Shown: piece after piece, positions 7,578-16,480 of the stretch | Numbering within the stretch: position 1 is the first letter of the stretch | How the letters are laid out: each line of letters starts with the position of its first letter | Assembly: GCA_020341835.1 (NCBI GenBank) | Contig: CP070838.1 | Location: 2,477,465-2,511,540, forward strand | DNA: 34,076 bases | DNA from: Thiotrichales bacterium | GTDB taxonomy: Bacteria > Pseudomonadota > Gammaproteobacteria > SZUA-229 | Reading direction: 5' to 3' | Position numbers and translations under genes: made by a program | The notes under the pieces: generated by a model | Told to the model about the DNA's origin: nothing | Databases searched by the model: none | The model's input: the letters and a program-made list of their open reading frames with translations, nothing else

Positions 7578-8355
7578 ATTGCTCGAGTTCCAGTCTCACC
7601 ACCTGCAGTATATCGGGTGCACGTGATCGTTGTACAAACGCGACGATACCGGTGTCGTTGATTTTGTAGTCAGTCGTGGTGAATTCGGCGGTAATCGTCG
7701 CCTGCGCGTTATCGATCGGAAACGGCCCTTTCAAATCCCGGACCACGTAATCGTGCTTCAGCTGTTCACCCTCGTTCTCACCCTCCGTGACATCGGAACC
7801 GAGATCGTGCTCGTACATGGCAATGTAGGCAACGGCAGTCCCATCATCCTGTTTTACGCTGGTAACATCCAGGCCAACTGCAATCGAATCCGTATCAGGC
7901 ACGACTGACAGCTTGAGCTGGTATGGGGCTGCTTGCTGATTGGTGCGATTGATATCGATATAGAGCGATTTGTAATCTCGGAAGTCCCTGCCATTGAGCA
8001 TGTACTGTGGTGTATAAACGGTACGACTTTCCCCGAGCCTGACCTGCATGCGCTGACGGTCATCGAATCGCTTGTCGGCAAAGCGATCGCTCCAGCCCAG
8101 CTTGTCCCAGTAGGTCACGTGAAAGGCCAGCGGGATCATGCGCAACTCACTGACTTCAGCACGCCTGAGTTCACGCATGAACCTGTCAGCGGGTGGACAC
8201 GAACTGCAGCCTTCCGACGTATACAGCTCCAGCATCGCCACCCGGTGTGCCGGGCTATAGGCGGTCAATACCGACCGGCTTTCAGCCAGTGGCTGAAAGC
8301 CGGTGAGACACAGAAGGATCAAGCCGGCAAAGCGTATGTTCTTGTATTTTAACAT
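7576..8355 (-). CDS. DUF1223 family exported protein, thioredoxin-like fold
   Basis: Exported protein of 259 aa with an N-terminal signal peptide (about residues 1-25; hydrophobic core FAGLILLCLTGF). The DUF1223 hallmark follows at about residues 41-57: MLELYTSEGCSSCPPAD, with a CxxC pair in a thioredoxin-like position, then HVTYWDKLGWSDRFA and YTPQYMLNGRDFR. The C-terminal half is a beta-rich domain. The CSSC motif suggests disulfide or thiol chemistry in the envelope, but no activity is established for the family. The Shine-Dalgarno is weak. An odd feature is a perfect 14-bp hairpin (8274-8304) inside the coding sequence at about codons 18-28, listed separately. No neighbour suggests a pathway. 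Confidence 0.88.
   Translation of the reverse strand: MLKYKNIRFAGLILLCLTGFQPLAESRSVLTAYSPAHRVAMLELYTSEGCSSCPPADRFMRELRRAEVSELRMIPLAFHVTYWDKLGWSDRFADKRFDDRQRMQVRLGESRTVYTPQYMLNGRDFRDYKSLYIDINRTNQQAAPYQLKLSVVPDTDSIAVGLDVTSVKQDDGTAVAYIAMYEHDLGSDVTEGENEGEQLKHDYVVRDLKGPFPIDNAQATITAEFTTTDYKINDTGIVAFVQRSRAPDILQVVRLELEQ
8274..8304. repeat. Perfect 14-bp inverted repeat inside the DUF1223 gene
   Basis: ACCGGCTTTCAGCC (8274-8287) and GGCTGAAAGCCGGT (8291-8304) are exact reverse complements separated by 3 nt. In the mRNA this makes a strong hairpin spanning the codons at the end of the signal peptide. It is in frame and does not break the gene. Confidence 0.9.
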
Positions 8356-8583
8356 TCCGTCGAAACCACAAAGTCTGTACAGGCAAACCTGCAGCTAACA
8401 CAGGCTGCACGTGGCTCACAAAATACTAGCAATAATCCACGGTACGCCATACTGAACCAAGGTACAGAGCGTCCAACCGCACGTTATCTTCTGTACTGTC
8501 CATGTGATTGCCAGATCCTTAACAAGGCTAAAACGAATAACGATGGCGCCTGTGTAAACCCATCTACTCGTTCATGCGATAAT

Positions 8584-8608
8584 AAAAAACCCGGCTGAGC
8601 CGGGTTTT
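8584..8608 (-). terminator. Terminator after the EF-hand gene
   Basis: On the minus strand ACCCGGC (8605-8599) pairs with GCCGGGT (8595-8589) around a 3-nt loop and is followed by TTTTTT. It lies 27 nt after the stop of the EF-hand gene. The rest of the 8356-8634 gap shows no gene. Confidence 0.88.
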
Positions 8609-8634
8609 GGTAACTGGCAGTTTCAGGTACTGAT

Positions 8635-8880
8635 CTATTCGCAGTCTTCGTCCAGAAGAACCGAATATTCATTGATACTCAGCGCACCATCCTTGTTTTG
8701 ATCAAGCTCTGAAAATTTCTTTTTAACACCGGCTTCGGTGGCTTTACCGAACTCGTCTTCGTTCAGGGACTTGTTGCCATCGGCATCGATGTCCTTGAAC
8801 TTGGGTACTTCAGCCGCGTAGGCTGCACCACTCGAAAGTGCCAGCATACCGGCCAGTAAAAAAATCTTGCCTGCCTTCAT
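8635..8880 (-). CDS. Secreted EF-hand (calmodulin-like) protein
   Basis: Small exported protein with two calcium-binding EF-hand loops, 81 aa. An upstream ATG exists at 8898, but AGGAGAT lies inside that extension and is correctly spaced for the ATG at 8880, so 8880 is chosen. The signal peptide MKAGKIFLLAGMLALSSGA ends near an AYA-A cleavage site (about residue 22). EF loop 1 is DIDADGNKSLNEDE, with acidic/oxygen ligands at positions 1, 3, 5, 7 and Glu at 12. EF loop 2 is DQNKDGALSINE, ligands likewise complete. The protein ends DEDCE with a single cysteine. It presumably binds calcium in the periplasm or outside the cell; the partner is unknown. It is monocistronic, with a terminator at 8584-8608. 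Confidence 0.9.
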   Translation of the reverse strand: MKAGKIFLLAGMLALSSGAAYAAEVPKFKDIDADGNKSLNEDEFGKATEAGVKKKFSELDQNKDGALSINEYSVLLDEDCE

Positions 8881-9130
8881 TACATATATCTCCTGCATTT
8901 AGAGCTTCATTTCGGATAGTTTATATCATCAAATGCTAATTTTACAAAGATTCTCAATCACGTGGCTGTGATCGAGTTACACTTTGCTCGTTAAAATGAT
9001 GATTCTATTGTGCTGATAGTTGATCGGTATCGGCCTGTTCAAACTAACGACCGCCAAAAAAAGGACCAGGAAGCAGCCACACCAATTCGAAAACCAGACA
9101 TTTTGGCAGCAACTACAGGATACTGGACAG

Positions 9131-10186
9131 CTATATACCCGCGGCCTTCTTCGCCACACCGAACAACAACTTGCCCGAATCGGAAACATCAAACCATTCA
9201 GCAGGATCTTCCTTTCCGCTCGCCATTTTCTGGTAGGCACGCGACCATACCACAAAGGTCAGGCGCGCCTCACTGATAGCATCTTCCTTGGACTCGACTA
9301 TTTTGCGTAATTCTCTGTGGCTTTGCAGATACTCCTCGACATCAGGCTTCATTTGTTCGTAATTCTCGTTGACCAGGCGCAATTCCTCGGTAATTGCTTT
9401 ATGCAGTTGTGCCAGTTCACTAGTGCTCAGCGATTTCCTGTTTTCAGTTGCAGCCATTACTGAAAACATGCCATAGCTTTTCATTTTTTCAAGATAAGCC
9501 GGATCCCGGGTAACGCTGTATTGTGACAGATTGATCAGCGTTCTGAACATATCATCTTTTGCCGTGCGCATCTCATGATGCAATTCTTTCACGGCGCCGT
9601 ATTTTTTATCAATAGCTGCATCGGTCAATAATGCGACTTTATTCTTTTCTATCAGCAGTTGATCAAGCACGCGACCGGCATGGGCGCTGAACTCATTAAT
9701 CAATGGTAACAACAGGCGCAGGGCCTCAAGATAATCCTGGCTCTGGCGGACTCGCGCGATGACTGCCTTGGTATTTTCATCATCCCTGTTCGGATTGACC
9801 ACCACCTCGTCTTCTCTGACCAGGTCAACCAGCTCCAGAATAACATCAGCAAGCCTGTTCGCTTTCTCATTGTCAGTAACATTTTGTTCTGAAATCGAAA
9901 CGATCTGCATGGAATAAGCAACCACGGCAATTAACATATTCCCCGCCTGATTTTCCAGTTTCAAATAACGCCCGAATGGATCCTCTGCATCGATATAGCC
10001 CTCGATGTCTCGCAAGTAGAGATAATCCGCATCATCGAGGCTGTATTCAATCGAACCAATGAGATCGAGGGTTTGCTCGGCAAACGGCGCCAGGTTCTCG
10101 GACTCCTGCTTGACGAATTTGTCACAGCCAGCCAGTAAAACGGTCAATGACAAGGCAAGTAATAAATGTGCAAAACGAATCTTCAT
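9131..10186 (-). CDS. Hypothetical lipoprotein, all-helical
   Basis: Not a family I recognise. The open frame reaches 10258, but the ATG at 10186 is preferred: AGGAA lies 8 nt upstream, and the protein then begins with a lipoprotein signal peptide MKIRFAHLLLALSLTVLLAGC, with lipobox LAGC giving Cys21 as the acylated residue. The mature part (about 330 aa) is charged and almost entirely predicted helix, with heptad-like stretches (for example HKAITEELRLVNENYEQMK), suggesting an extended helical bundle tethered to a membrane. The residue after Cys is Asp, the E. coli inner-membrane retention signal, so inner-membrane anchoring is likely by that rule. No partner gene is evident on either side. 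Confidence 0.85.
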   Translation of the reverse strand: MKIRFAHLLLALSLTVLLAGCDKFVKQESENLAPFAEQTLDLIGSIEYSLDDADYLYLRDIEGYIDAEDPFGRYLKLENQAGNMLIAVVAYSMQIVSISEQNVTDNEKANRLADVILELVDLVREDEVVVNPNRDDENTKAVIARVRQSQDYLEALRLLLPLINEFSAHAGRVLDQLLIEKNKVALLTDAAIDKKYGAVKELHHEMRTAKDDMFRTLINLSQYSVTRDPAYLEKMKSYGMFSVMAATENRKSLSTSELAQLHKAITEELRLVNENYEQMKPDVEEYLQSHRELRKIVESKEDAISEARLTFVVWSRAYQKMASGKEDPAEWFDVSDSGKLLFGVAKKAAGI

Positions 10187-10336
10187 AATGCATTCCTGAC
10201 AAACAGCAGATTCTAACCAACTGCAAAAAAGGATACGCTTCGAGTCAAAATATTGCAAAAGAATCCGCCCGTTAACGCGTATGTCACCACATGCTTGATG
10301 CGGATAAATTATTCGCTGTGTGCATTCAACCGCTAT

Positions 10337-10744
10337 CTACTGATAATTTTCTGTGTTTCCGTTACTGATCTTCAGTATGGTTGACTTGTGTTTGCCATGT
10401 CTGGTCATGTTGAAGGTACCATCCCCGTTTTTTGTTACTACAAAACACAGGGGTCTGATTTTCCCGTTCCAGAGAATGCACAGGTGGTCCGAATCATCCA
10501 GAAACCAGCGGCCGTCTTTTCTTTTACCGCTGTCCCTGACCTGGATAATCTCTCCCTCGGGTGAGAAATAGTTGATACAAAGACTCTGGTCCTTCTCCTT
10601 GCGGCAGTTCGCGGTTTTATCGTAGACGAGTTCCTCGAGTTCGAAGCGATCGAGTGATTCCCCTGACCAGACCGGGAGTGCCGGTAGATAAAGAAGCACC
10701 GCGAGGAACACACTTGTGGGTCGCAGCATCAGATCAGTCCGCAT
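10337..10744 (-). CDS. Hypothetical exported protein (135 aa)
   Basis: Not recognised. A signal peptide covers about residues 1-27 (PTSVFLAVLLYLPALPVWSG). The mature part contains three cysteines (TANCRKEK, SLCINYF, HLCILW, plus RPLCFVV later, four in all), compatible with two disulfides in the periplasm, and a KDGRWFLDDSDHLCILWNGK segment typical of small beta-barrel secreted proteins. AGGAA lies 7 nt before ATG. It is isolated: the next gene downstream is the lipoprotein at 9131-10186 on the same strand, 150 nt away, and upstream lies a repeat-rich gap. Confidence 0.75.
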   Translation of the reverse strand: MRTDLMLRPTSVFLAVLLYLPALPVWSGESLDRFELEELVYDKTANCRKEKDQSLCINYFSPEGEIIQVRDSGKRKDGRWFLDDSDHLCILWNGKIRPLCFVVTKNGDGTFNMTRHGKHKSTILKISNGNTENYQ

Positions 10745-10870
10745 ATTGAATTCCTGATAATAAACCTGGCAGCCCTATTATCAACCAACGCTTCTGATTG
10801 ATCAAAGACCGTCCCGGGCTCGTTATGTGACCAACAACATCCCTGCACAGACAGGATGGTTGCAGGTAGC

Positions 10871-10915
10871 AGCGGCTTCAGCCGCGAACAACGGTCATTC
10901 GCGGCTGAAGCCGCT
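10871..10915. repeat. REP-like palindrome pair, 18-bp perfect arms
   Basis: AGCGGCTTCAGCCGCGAA (10871-10888) and its exact reverse complement (10898-10915) are separated by 9 nt. Each arm is itself nearly palindromic, as in REP elements of Pseudomonas-type genomes. Confidence 0.88.
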
Positions 10916-10946
10916 TGTATGGTAATGCCTATGTTGAAGGACTGTC

Positions 10947-10966
10947 ATGCCTGCGGACGCAGGCAT
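10947..10966. repeat. Short palindrome, 9-bp arms
   Basis: ATGCCTGCG and CGCAGGCAT flank GA; the sequence continues into ATCCAG. This matches the well-known dispersed motif of the form 'tcctgcgnnngcaggaatccag', a second repeat family in the gap. Confidence 0.65.
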
Positions 10967-11063
10967 CCAGTGTCTTTTTAAGCCGCTGGGTTCCAGCTAA
11001 CAACATGCTGGAACGACGATTATCAGAAAGCTCCCACCATCCTGGCTATGTTCTCGCGGGAAA

Positions 11064-11090
11064 TTCGCGGCTGAAGCCGCTCCTGCAGGA
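11064..11090. repeat. Solitary REP-like half unit
   Basis: TTCGCGGCTGAAGCCGCTCC and the following TGCAGGA match the right arm of the pair at 10898 and, inverted, the left arm at 10871. No inverted partner lies immediately next to it, so it is either a solo unit or the far end of a composite spanning about 10862-11090. Confidence 0.8.
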
Positions 11091-11144
11091 TCCGGTAAAA
11101 TTTATACCAATAACATTATTTGCGTATTTTGCGTTGTTCGCGGA

Positions 11145-13265
11145 CTAAACATTCATCGCAGCCCGGACACAACGCAGTACCTCGTAATCGTACATACCGT
11201 CGAGCGCCTCGTAGACCGGTTTGAGTTTTGCGCTGCTATCGTTGCTTGCGAGAATCGCATCCTGGATCGTACTGATCTCCTGCTCATTGATACTAACGAC
11301 GTCGTTTAACCGGATCTCACCCTGTTCGATACAGGTTGCCAGGTGGGAATAGATCGTTGAGGTCTTCAGATCACGTTCAGACGCTATCGATTCGATATCC
11401 ATACCGCTTTTGAATAACCTCAGGCTTTCAGCGGTTGTGTCTGTCGTCGCAGATTGCTGTTGTTCGTTATGTGCGTTGATGACAGCGAGAAAATCGTCGG
11501 CATATTTTTCGAGCTTACTGGCGCCAACACCGGTGATCCTCGAAAACTGTTCCTGAGTCTGCGGCTGCCGCTCGACCATCTCGACCAGGGTGGCGTCATG
11601 GAAGATCACATACGGCGGTACGTTATTGTCTTCGGCGAGCTGCTTGCGGCAGGCACGCAGGGCATCCCACAACTGGTTGTCGGATGCTTTTGACGTATTG
11701 AACGACTTGCGCCCCTTGCGTGCAGACCTGGCCTGCTTGCTGTCCTTGCGCAGCATCAGGGTCTGTTCGCCGCGCAGCACCGGACGACAGGTTTCGGTCA
11801 GGCACAGGTTGCCGTGGCCTTCGATATCGACACTGAGCAGCCCGTGAGCGATCAGTTGCCTGAATACGCTGCGCCACTGATGGCCATCGAGTTCATCACC
11901 AATGCCGTACACGCTCAGCCTGTCATGACCGAAGCTTTTGATGCGTTGATTGTCCTTGCCTGTCAGCACATCGACCAGGTAGTTCACGCCAAAGCGCTGC
12001 CCGGTACGATGCACCGCGGACAGGGCTTTCTGTGCCGCCACGGTCGCGTCCCAGGTTTCGACCGGTGACAGGCAGGTATCACAATTGCCGCAGGCCTGGT
12101 CCAGCTGCTCGCCAAAATAACGCAGCAGCGCCTGCCGCCGGCAGGAGGTCAGTTCGCAGAAGCCGAGCATCGACTGCAGCTTGTGCTGCTCGGTGCGCTT
12201 GTGCTTCTCGTCCGCATCGGAACCATCCATCATTTGCTTGAGCTTGATCACGTCCTGCAGGCCGTACATCATCCAGGCATCGGCGGGCAGGCCGTCCCGC
12301 CCGGCCCGGCCGGTTTCCTGGTAATAGGCTTCCAGGCTTTTCGGCATGTTCAGGTGGGCGACAAAGCGTACATCCGGTTTGTCGATGCCCATACCAAAGG
12401 CAATGGTTGCGACGATGATCACGCCCTCTTCCATCAGGAAGCGCTGCTGGTTGTGTTGCCGTACACTTGCAGACAGGCCGGCGTGGTACGGCAACGCGGT
12501 CAGCCCTTTCGAACACAGCCACTCGGCAGTCTGTTCGACCTTGTTGCGCGACAGGCAATAGACGATTCCGGCCTCCTGTTCGTGTTCATTCAATATGAAG
12601 CGCAACAATGCGTCCCGGGCATTGCCCTGGTTCTGGGCGATGCGGTAGCAGATATTGGGCCGGTCGAAGCTGGCAACGAACTGCTGCGCCGCGGACAGGT
12701 TCAGGCGGCTGATGATTTCATTGCGTGTGGGTCCGTCCGCCGTGGCCGTCAGGGCAACACGCGGTATCGACGGAAAGCGCTCGTGCAATATCGACAACTG
12801 GATGTACTCGGGACGAAAGTCGTGCCCCCATTGCGAAACACAGTGCGCCTCATCGATCGCGAACAGGGCGATGTCAATCTGCTCCAGCAGGTCGAGGAAC
12901 CCGGGCGCCATCACGCGCTCTGGCGCGACGTACAGCAGGTCACACTGCCCGGCGAGCAGTCGGTTTTCGACGTCCGCAGCCTGTGCGGCATCGAGCGTGG
13001 AATTCAGGTAAGCCGCACTGACACCGATCTGCTGCAGCGAGCTGACCTGATCGTGCATCAATGCGATCAACGGTGAGATCACGATACCGGTACCGTGGCG
13101 TGCGATTGCGGGTAACTGGTAGCAGAGGGACTTGCCACCGCCGGTGGGCATCAGCACGACGGCATCGTTGCCGGCGATCAGCTGCTGTATGACGGCAGCC
13201 TGGGATCCGCGAAATTCGCTGTACCCAAAGGTTGTTTTTAGTATCTGTAAGGCCCGGTCGTCCAT
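11145..13265 (-). CDS. recQ: ATP-dependent DNA helicase RecQ
   Basis: 3'-5' superfamily 2 DNA helicase for recombination and fork repair, 706 aa, longer than the 609-aa E. coli RecQ. Walker A is [14 protein letters not shown] (about 39-52), the Walker B box DEAH is at 138-141, and the aromatic loop [10 protein letters not shown] follows (145-154). Motif VI is [10 protein letters not shown]. The RQC region carries four zinc-binding cysteines ([10 protein letters not shown] and CGNCDTC). An HRDC domain is at about 515-600 ([27 protein letters not shown]). The extra C-terminal about 95 residues contain [20 protein letters not shown], a helix-turn-helix extension seen in other longer RecQ proteins. 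Its stop codon lies inside a dispersed repeat motif. It is flanked by short gaps and appears monocistronic. Confidence 0.96.
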   Translation of the reverse strand: MDDRALQILKTTFGYSEFRGSQAAVIQQLIAGNDAVVLMPTGGGKSLCYQLPAIARHGTGIVISPLIALMHDQVSSLQQIGVSAAYLNSTLDAAQAADVENRLLAGQCDLLYVAPERVMAPGFLDLLEQIDIALFAIDEAHCVSQWGHDFRPEYIQLSILHERFPSIPRVALTATADGPTRNEIISRLNLSAAQQFVASFDRPNICYRIAQNQGNARDALLRFILNEHEQEAGIVYCLSRNKVEQTAEWLCSKGLTALPYHAGLSASVRQHNQQRFLMEEGVIIVATIAFGMGIDKPDVRFVAHLNMPKSLEAYYQETGRAGRDGLPADAWMMYGLQDVIKLKQMMDGSDADEKHKRTEQHKLQSMLGFCELTSCRRQALLRYFGEQLDQACGNCDTCLSPVETWDATVAAQKALSAVHRTGQRFGVNYLVDVLTGKDNQRIKSFGHDRLSVYGIGDELDGHQWRSVFRQLIAHGLLSVDIEGHGNLCLTETCRPVLRGEQTLMLRKDSKQARSARKGRKSFNTSKASDNQLWDALRACRKQLAEDNNVPPYVIFHDATLVEMVERQPQTQEQFSRITGVGASKLEKYADDFLAVINAHNEQQQSATTDTTAESLRLFKSGMDIESIASERDLKTSTIYSHLATCIEQGEIRLNDVVSINEQEISTIQDAILASNDSSAKLKPVYEALDGMYDYEVLRCVRAAMNV

Positions 13266-13350
13266 GGCGGGATTATACCTGCTTCAGTCGCTCGACCCGA
13301 TCCAACCAGGAAACAAAAGACTCCAGCCAGCTGGAACTCGGATCACTGGA

Positions 13351-14304
13351 TCAGCTCTTTGTCAGGTCATCAACGCATCGGCCATAGATTGAAAACGGGC
13401 TCACCACATCCTGCCAGTTCGAGGTTTTCGTGCCGCTGTTTCCTGTGACAATCAGTGATCCGCTCTCGTTGTAGTCTCCAGCTGCACCGCCATTAAATTT
13501 GAACTTGTTTCCACAAAGCTGTCCATCATAATCGGCAACGCCATCGGTATAGTGGTAGCTACCATCAGGGTTCCGGGTAATGTCCAGGCTGATATCGGTT
13601 AGCGGGGTATCGGGGAATCCAACATTGTCGCAGGTGAATGTCCCAGTCCATGTGCCGACGATATCGACCGTGGGAGGAGCACAATCCTCAATATCCATAG
13701 CAACACCAGTCACGGTCAGAAACGCGGTAATTGGCGGTGTCGTCTTCACGCAAATCTCAAATGAACCTGCGTTGACAATATCAACGGCCGCCTGGCTAGG
13801 CGTCACTGAACCAGTAGTGCTCGTCAACGCCTGACCGATCGCTCCCGTTATGCTGTACGGACCGAAAACGTAGGGACTGTTGCAGACATTCGGATCTCCC
13901 GCATGTGAAATGTACGCGCTTATCTCGGCGGTTTCAGCGGCGAACGCCTCCTTGATCAGTGCATAAGCGAGCAAACGCAGGGTTTCAAGGTGACTGCCTC
14001 GGCTCGCGACGGGTGTGGCACTCAAGACTATATTCTCAAGCGTCTTCTCCAGGTTGACCGAGTAGTCGCCCTTTGAATGGATATCACCGGGAATGGTATA
14101 GGTGAATTTAATTTCAGTCGGTGTATTCTGTGTCAACTGCACATTTTTGACAGCTGCCCCCAGCGACGCAGTTGCAGTCGGGGTAGTCGCCTGAAGAACG
14201 GTACCCGAATCACTGCTGCATCCGGAAATTGATAGGGCAAGTGAACATAGCGAGAACAATACCTTGAATGCACCGGATATACTGACCTGTCTAAAACTCT
14301 GCAT
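13351..14304 (-). CDS. Hypothetical lipoprotein (317 aa)
   Basis: Not recognised. Open to 14367, but the start at 14304 is preferred: GGGGAGG lies 8 nt upstream, and the protein then begins MQSFRQVSISG with a hydrophobic stretch ending in the lipobox SISGC. The acylated cysteine is followed by SS, which by the E. coli rule favours outer-membrane sorting. The mature part has a Thr/Ala-rich linker, a central region with beta propensity (EIKFTYTIPGDIHSKGDYSV), and a C-terminal domain starting VGTWTGTFTCDN, which looks like the lipocalin-like or META-like beta module seen in many secreted proteins. Five cysteines follow the lipobox. Adjacent genes give no clue to its role. Confidence 0.82.
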   Translation of the reverse strand: MQSFRQVSISGAFKVLFSLCSLALSISGCSSDSGTVLQATTPTATASLGAAVKNVQLTQNTPTEIKFTYTIPGDIHSKGDYSVNLEKTLENIVLSATPVASRGSHLETLRLLAYALIKEAFAAETAEISAYISHAGDPNVCNSPYVFGPYSITGAIGQALTSTTGSVTPSQAAVDIVNAGSFEICVKTTPPITAFLTVTGVAMDIEDCAPPTVDIVGTWTGTFTCDNVGFPDTPLTDISLDITRNPDGSYHYTDGVADYDGQLCGNKFKFNGGAAGDYNESGSLIVTGNSGTKTSNWQDVVSPFSIYGRCVDDLTKS

Positions 14305-14517
14305 GGCAATAACCTCCCCTGTTGTATGAATGAATTGCTTCGACATTCGCTCCTCTACTGCCCACACTATAACACCGAGCAGCGCCGGATCACCACCTCA
14401 GCAGTTGCAGGATAGATCACGACTCGCCAGCCATACAGTGACCGCTCAGGTGCACATCAGCCAGATTCGAAAGCAGATTAGAAAATAGACACCACCGCGA
14501 AATGCCTGCGGCCAAGC

Positions 14518-14763
14518 TTAATGCACGCCTCCGGTATGTGTTTTGCGATGGCCTTTCTGATACCGTTCCCGGTCGTTTATGCGGTCATTGATCACTGCGA
14601 GTATCATCACCGAGCCTGCAAGCAAACCGATGAAGACCGGGAACCCGACCAGGAAACCCACAATACCGCTGACATCCAGCAACCTCATAACCAGCGACGC
14701 GATCAACGCCGCTAACGGCAAGACCAAGACGATGAACAACAAACCTGCGATTGCCCTAAACAT
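14518..14763 (-). CDS. Small two-helix membrane protein (81 aa)
   Basis: Unrecognised membrane protein. Two hydrophobic segments (about residues 5-27 and 33-58) are followed by a charged tail (RINDRERYQKGHRKTHTGG). GGAG 6 nt before ATG supports the start. The glycine-rich second segment (GIVGFLVGFPVFIGLLAG) suggests close helix packing. Neighbours are unrelated. The 280-nt gap upstream (14764-15043) shows no gene; its short plus-strand frames have no ribosome site or recognisable content. Confidence 0.75.
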   Translation of the reverse strand: MFRAIAGLLFIVLVLPLAALIASLVMRLLDVSGIVGFLVGFPVFIGLLAGSVMILAVINDRINDRERYQKGHRKTHTGGVH

Positions 14764-15043
14764 GTCATTCTCCAGTGTGTGCCTGATTCAACATCATATA
14801 CACACCCGGAGCAACAGAATTGACTTCATGCGCCAGTCACTTGTCGTAAAGCAGCGCGGTGCTCTGGCGCCTGGAGATGGCCTGGTGACGAGACAGGAAC
14901 CCGAAACGCGCGGAGCATATTTATCAATCGATTTGTTAAAACCAGTCGCTAACTCTTCGTAATCAAAGAAAATATTCTTACTTTACTTTCTTCGAAACAA
15001 CATTAAGGCTGACCATTAAAGCATGATACTGAACAACCTGTAT

Positions 15044-16255
15044 TTATCGCTTGTACGCGATGATGATGTCCATCACGTTGGTGTTGGTCGGACCCGGCTT
15101 GAACAGCTCACCGGTTGCCATCAACACCATGCCTGCGTTTGCCTTGTTCAGTTCCTGCTCAACATCGAAACCCATTTGCCTGATCGCCATCATGCTGCTG
15201 CCTGACACGACGGCACCCGCGCAAGACGTATTGCCATCGATACCGTCGGTACCTGCGACGAGCACCGAAAGCTCACCCATACCATCGATTGCCGTTGCCA
15301 GCGCCAGGGCCATCGCCTGATTTCTGCCACCGACACCGGGACGCTCAGGCAGCTCGACGGTGGTTTCACCGCCCCAGACATGAACGCCGGGCGGTGCATC
15401 ACGCAGGTAAGCGCCGAGCGCTCTTCCCTGCTCGATGGCATCACCCTGGATAAATTCTTCATGGAGAAAATGATCCAGCGCCTGGCAATGAGCCTCTTCT
15501 GCCGCAGCACGGATCGCGATTGCACTGCTGCCGATTACCCGCGTCTCGACCGGAGCGTATTGTTCATGCAGCCCCGGCTCAGTCGGCAACATCGATGCCA
15601 GCCAGTCATCGTGATCCGCTTCATCTTCACCGGACGGCACCAGCAGACCCGAGCCGATCACCGCAGCATCGTCGCCATAGACGTCTGAGATCAGCAACTG
15701 CGTGCAACGCAGATGCTGAACATATTGAAGCAGACCGCCGCCCTTGATCCTGGAGAATCGCCTGCGCCAGGCGTTCATTGTGCGTATGTCCTTACCCGAT
15801 GCGAGCAGGTGCTGATTGATCCGTTGCAGCTGTTCCAGCGAAACACCGTCGACCGGCACTTCAACCAGGCTCGACGCGCCGCCGGATACGAGCACCAGCA
15901 AGGCTGCGTCTTCAGCGATACGGTCGAGGAATTTTAACAGCGCGTCACCGGCATTCAGTGAAGACTGATCGGGCACAGGGTGAGCCGACTCGAAGATCCG
16001 TACCCTGCTGTCGCGCCTGAGTTCGCGCGGGATACTGGCCCGCGTTGTGATCAACAGGGCGCTGCTGATCGCCTTGCGGCTGTCCAGCGCACCCTGCAGC
16101 ATCGCTGCTGCTGCCTTGCCAACGGCGACACAATGGCTGAAGGCAGCCGATGGATTTTCGCGACACCATTGCTGTACCAGCCGACGGCCGTCGACGGCAT
16201 CAATAGCGGTTTCGTAAAGGTGAACCAGCAGTTCTCTTGCGGTGAGTTCGGTCAT
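15044..16255 (-). CDS. Glycerate 2-kinase (GckA/TtuD type, MOFRL family)
   Basis: Phosphorylates D-glycerate, probably to 2-phosphoglycerate, linking glyoxylate or tartronate-type carbon to glycolysis; cytosolic, 403 aa, a normal length. The N-terminal DUF4147 domain contains HCVAVGKAAAAML (about 41-53), ESAHPVPDQ and VSGGASSLVEVP (about 122-133). The C-terminal MOFRL domain has WGGETTVELP, GGRNQAMALALA, VAGTDGIDGNT and the terminal GPTNTNVMDIIIAYK. These proteins were once annotated hydroxypyruvate reductase; glycerate kinase is the activity shown for the family. ATG is preceded by a weak GGA. A REP-like repeat ends only 10-20 nt upstream of the gene, so its promoter must be in or beyond the repeat. 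Confidence 0.92.
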   Translation of the reverse strand: MTELTARELLVHLYETAIDAVDGRRLVQQWCRENPSAAFSHCVAVGKAAAAMLQGALDSRKAISSALLITTRASIPRELRRDSRVRIFESAHPVPDQSSLNAGDALLKFLDRIAEDAALLVLVSGGASSLVEVPVDGVSLEQLQRINQHLLASGKDIRTMNAWRRRFSRIKGGGLLQYVQHLRCTQLLISDVYGDDAAVIGSGLLVPSGEDEADHDDWLASMLPTEPGLHEQYAPVETRVIGSSAIAIRAAAEEAHCQALDHFLHEEFIQGDAIEQGRALGAYLRDAPPGVHVWGGETTVELPERPGVGGRNQAMALALATAIDGMGELSVLVAGTDGIDGNTSCAGAVVSGSSMMAIRQMGFDVEQELNKANAGMVLMATGELFKPGPTNTNVMDIIIAYKR

Positions 16256-16480
16256 TCCAAGCCAATCGTAGGAGCGACTTTAGTCGCGAATTCAGCAGAT
16301 TTTTCGCGACCAAAGTCGCTCCTACAGTGATTTCGTTCGGCGCCAGTCGAATAGCCCGTAGAATTGATGTGTACCGTGTCTTCGTCGAACTTTGTCCACC
16401 AGGCACCAAGGAATAGCGGCTGCAGCCAGGATGAAACGCAGTGGAATCCGGGCTACACATCTGCGGGCAATCAGCGATCT
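16256..16480. other. Repeat-bearing gap between metZ and the glycerate kinase gene
   Basis: No gene is supported. Besides the REP pair (16268-16325) it holds an imperfect hairpin 16424-16432/16446-16454 within a 'GGAATCCGGGCTAC' type dispersed motif, located about 30 nt after the metZ stop. It lacks a T-tract, so it is not called a terminator. Confidence 0.6.
16268..16325. repeat. REP-like palindrome pair with 23-bp arms
   Basis: Arms 16268-16290 and 16303-16325 are reverse complements with one mismatch (left arm begins GTAGGAGCGACTTTAGTCGC). The core is 'GCGACTTTAGTCGCGAA' rather than the 'GCGGCTTCAGCCGCGAA' of the other loci, with compensating changes on both sides of the inner stem, which supports selection for the hairpin. 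Confidence 0.88.

Larger units (their letters stand above)
10745..11144. other. Intergenic region with several palindromic repeats
   Basis: This 400-nt stretch has no supported gene. It contains a REP pair (10871-10915), a 9-bp-arm palindrome (10947-10966), a small inverted pair GTTCCAGC/GCTGGAAC (10990-10997 and 11007-11014), a single REP half (11064-11085), and at its end a copy of the 'gcgttnttcgcggac' repeat that also forms the end of recQ. Confidence 0.65.

Noticed and set aside
10796-10806. FNR-type operator around TTGATCAAA
   Set aside because: Only a 'TTGATCAA' core with no 4-nt spacer; it does not fit the FNR consensus TTGAT-N4-ATCAA and is far from any sensible promoter.
12183-13076. 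Plus-strand 297-aa open frame opposite recQ
   Set aside because: Composition is that of an antisense shadow; the minus-strand frame encodes complete RecQ motifs.
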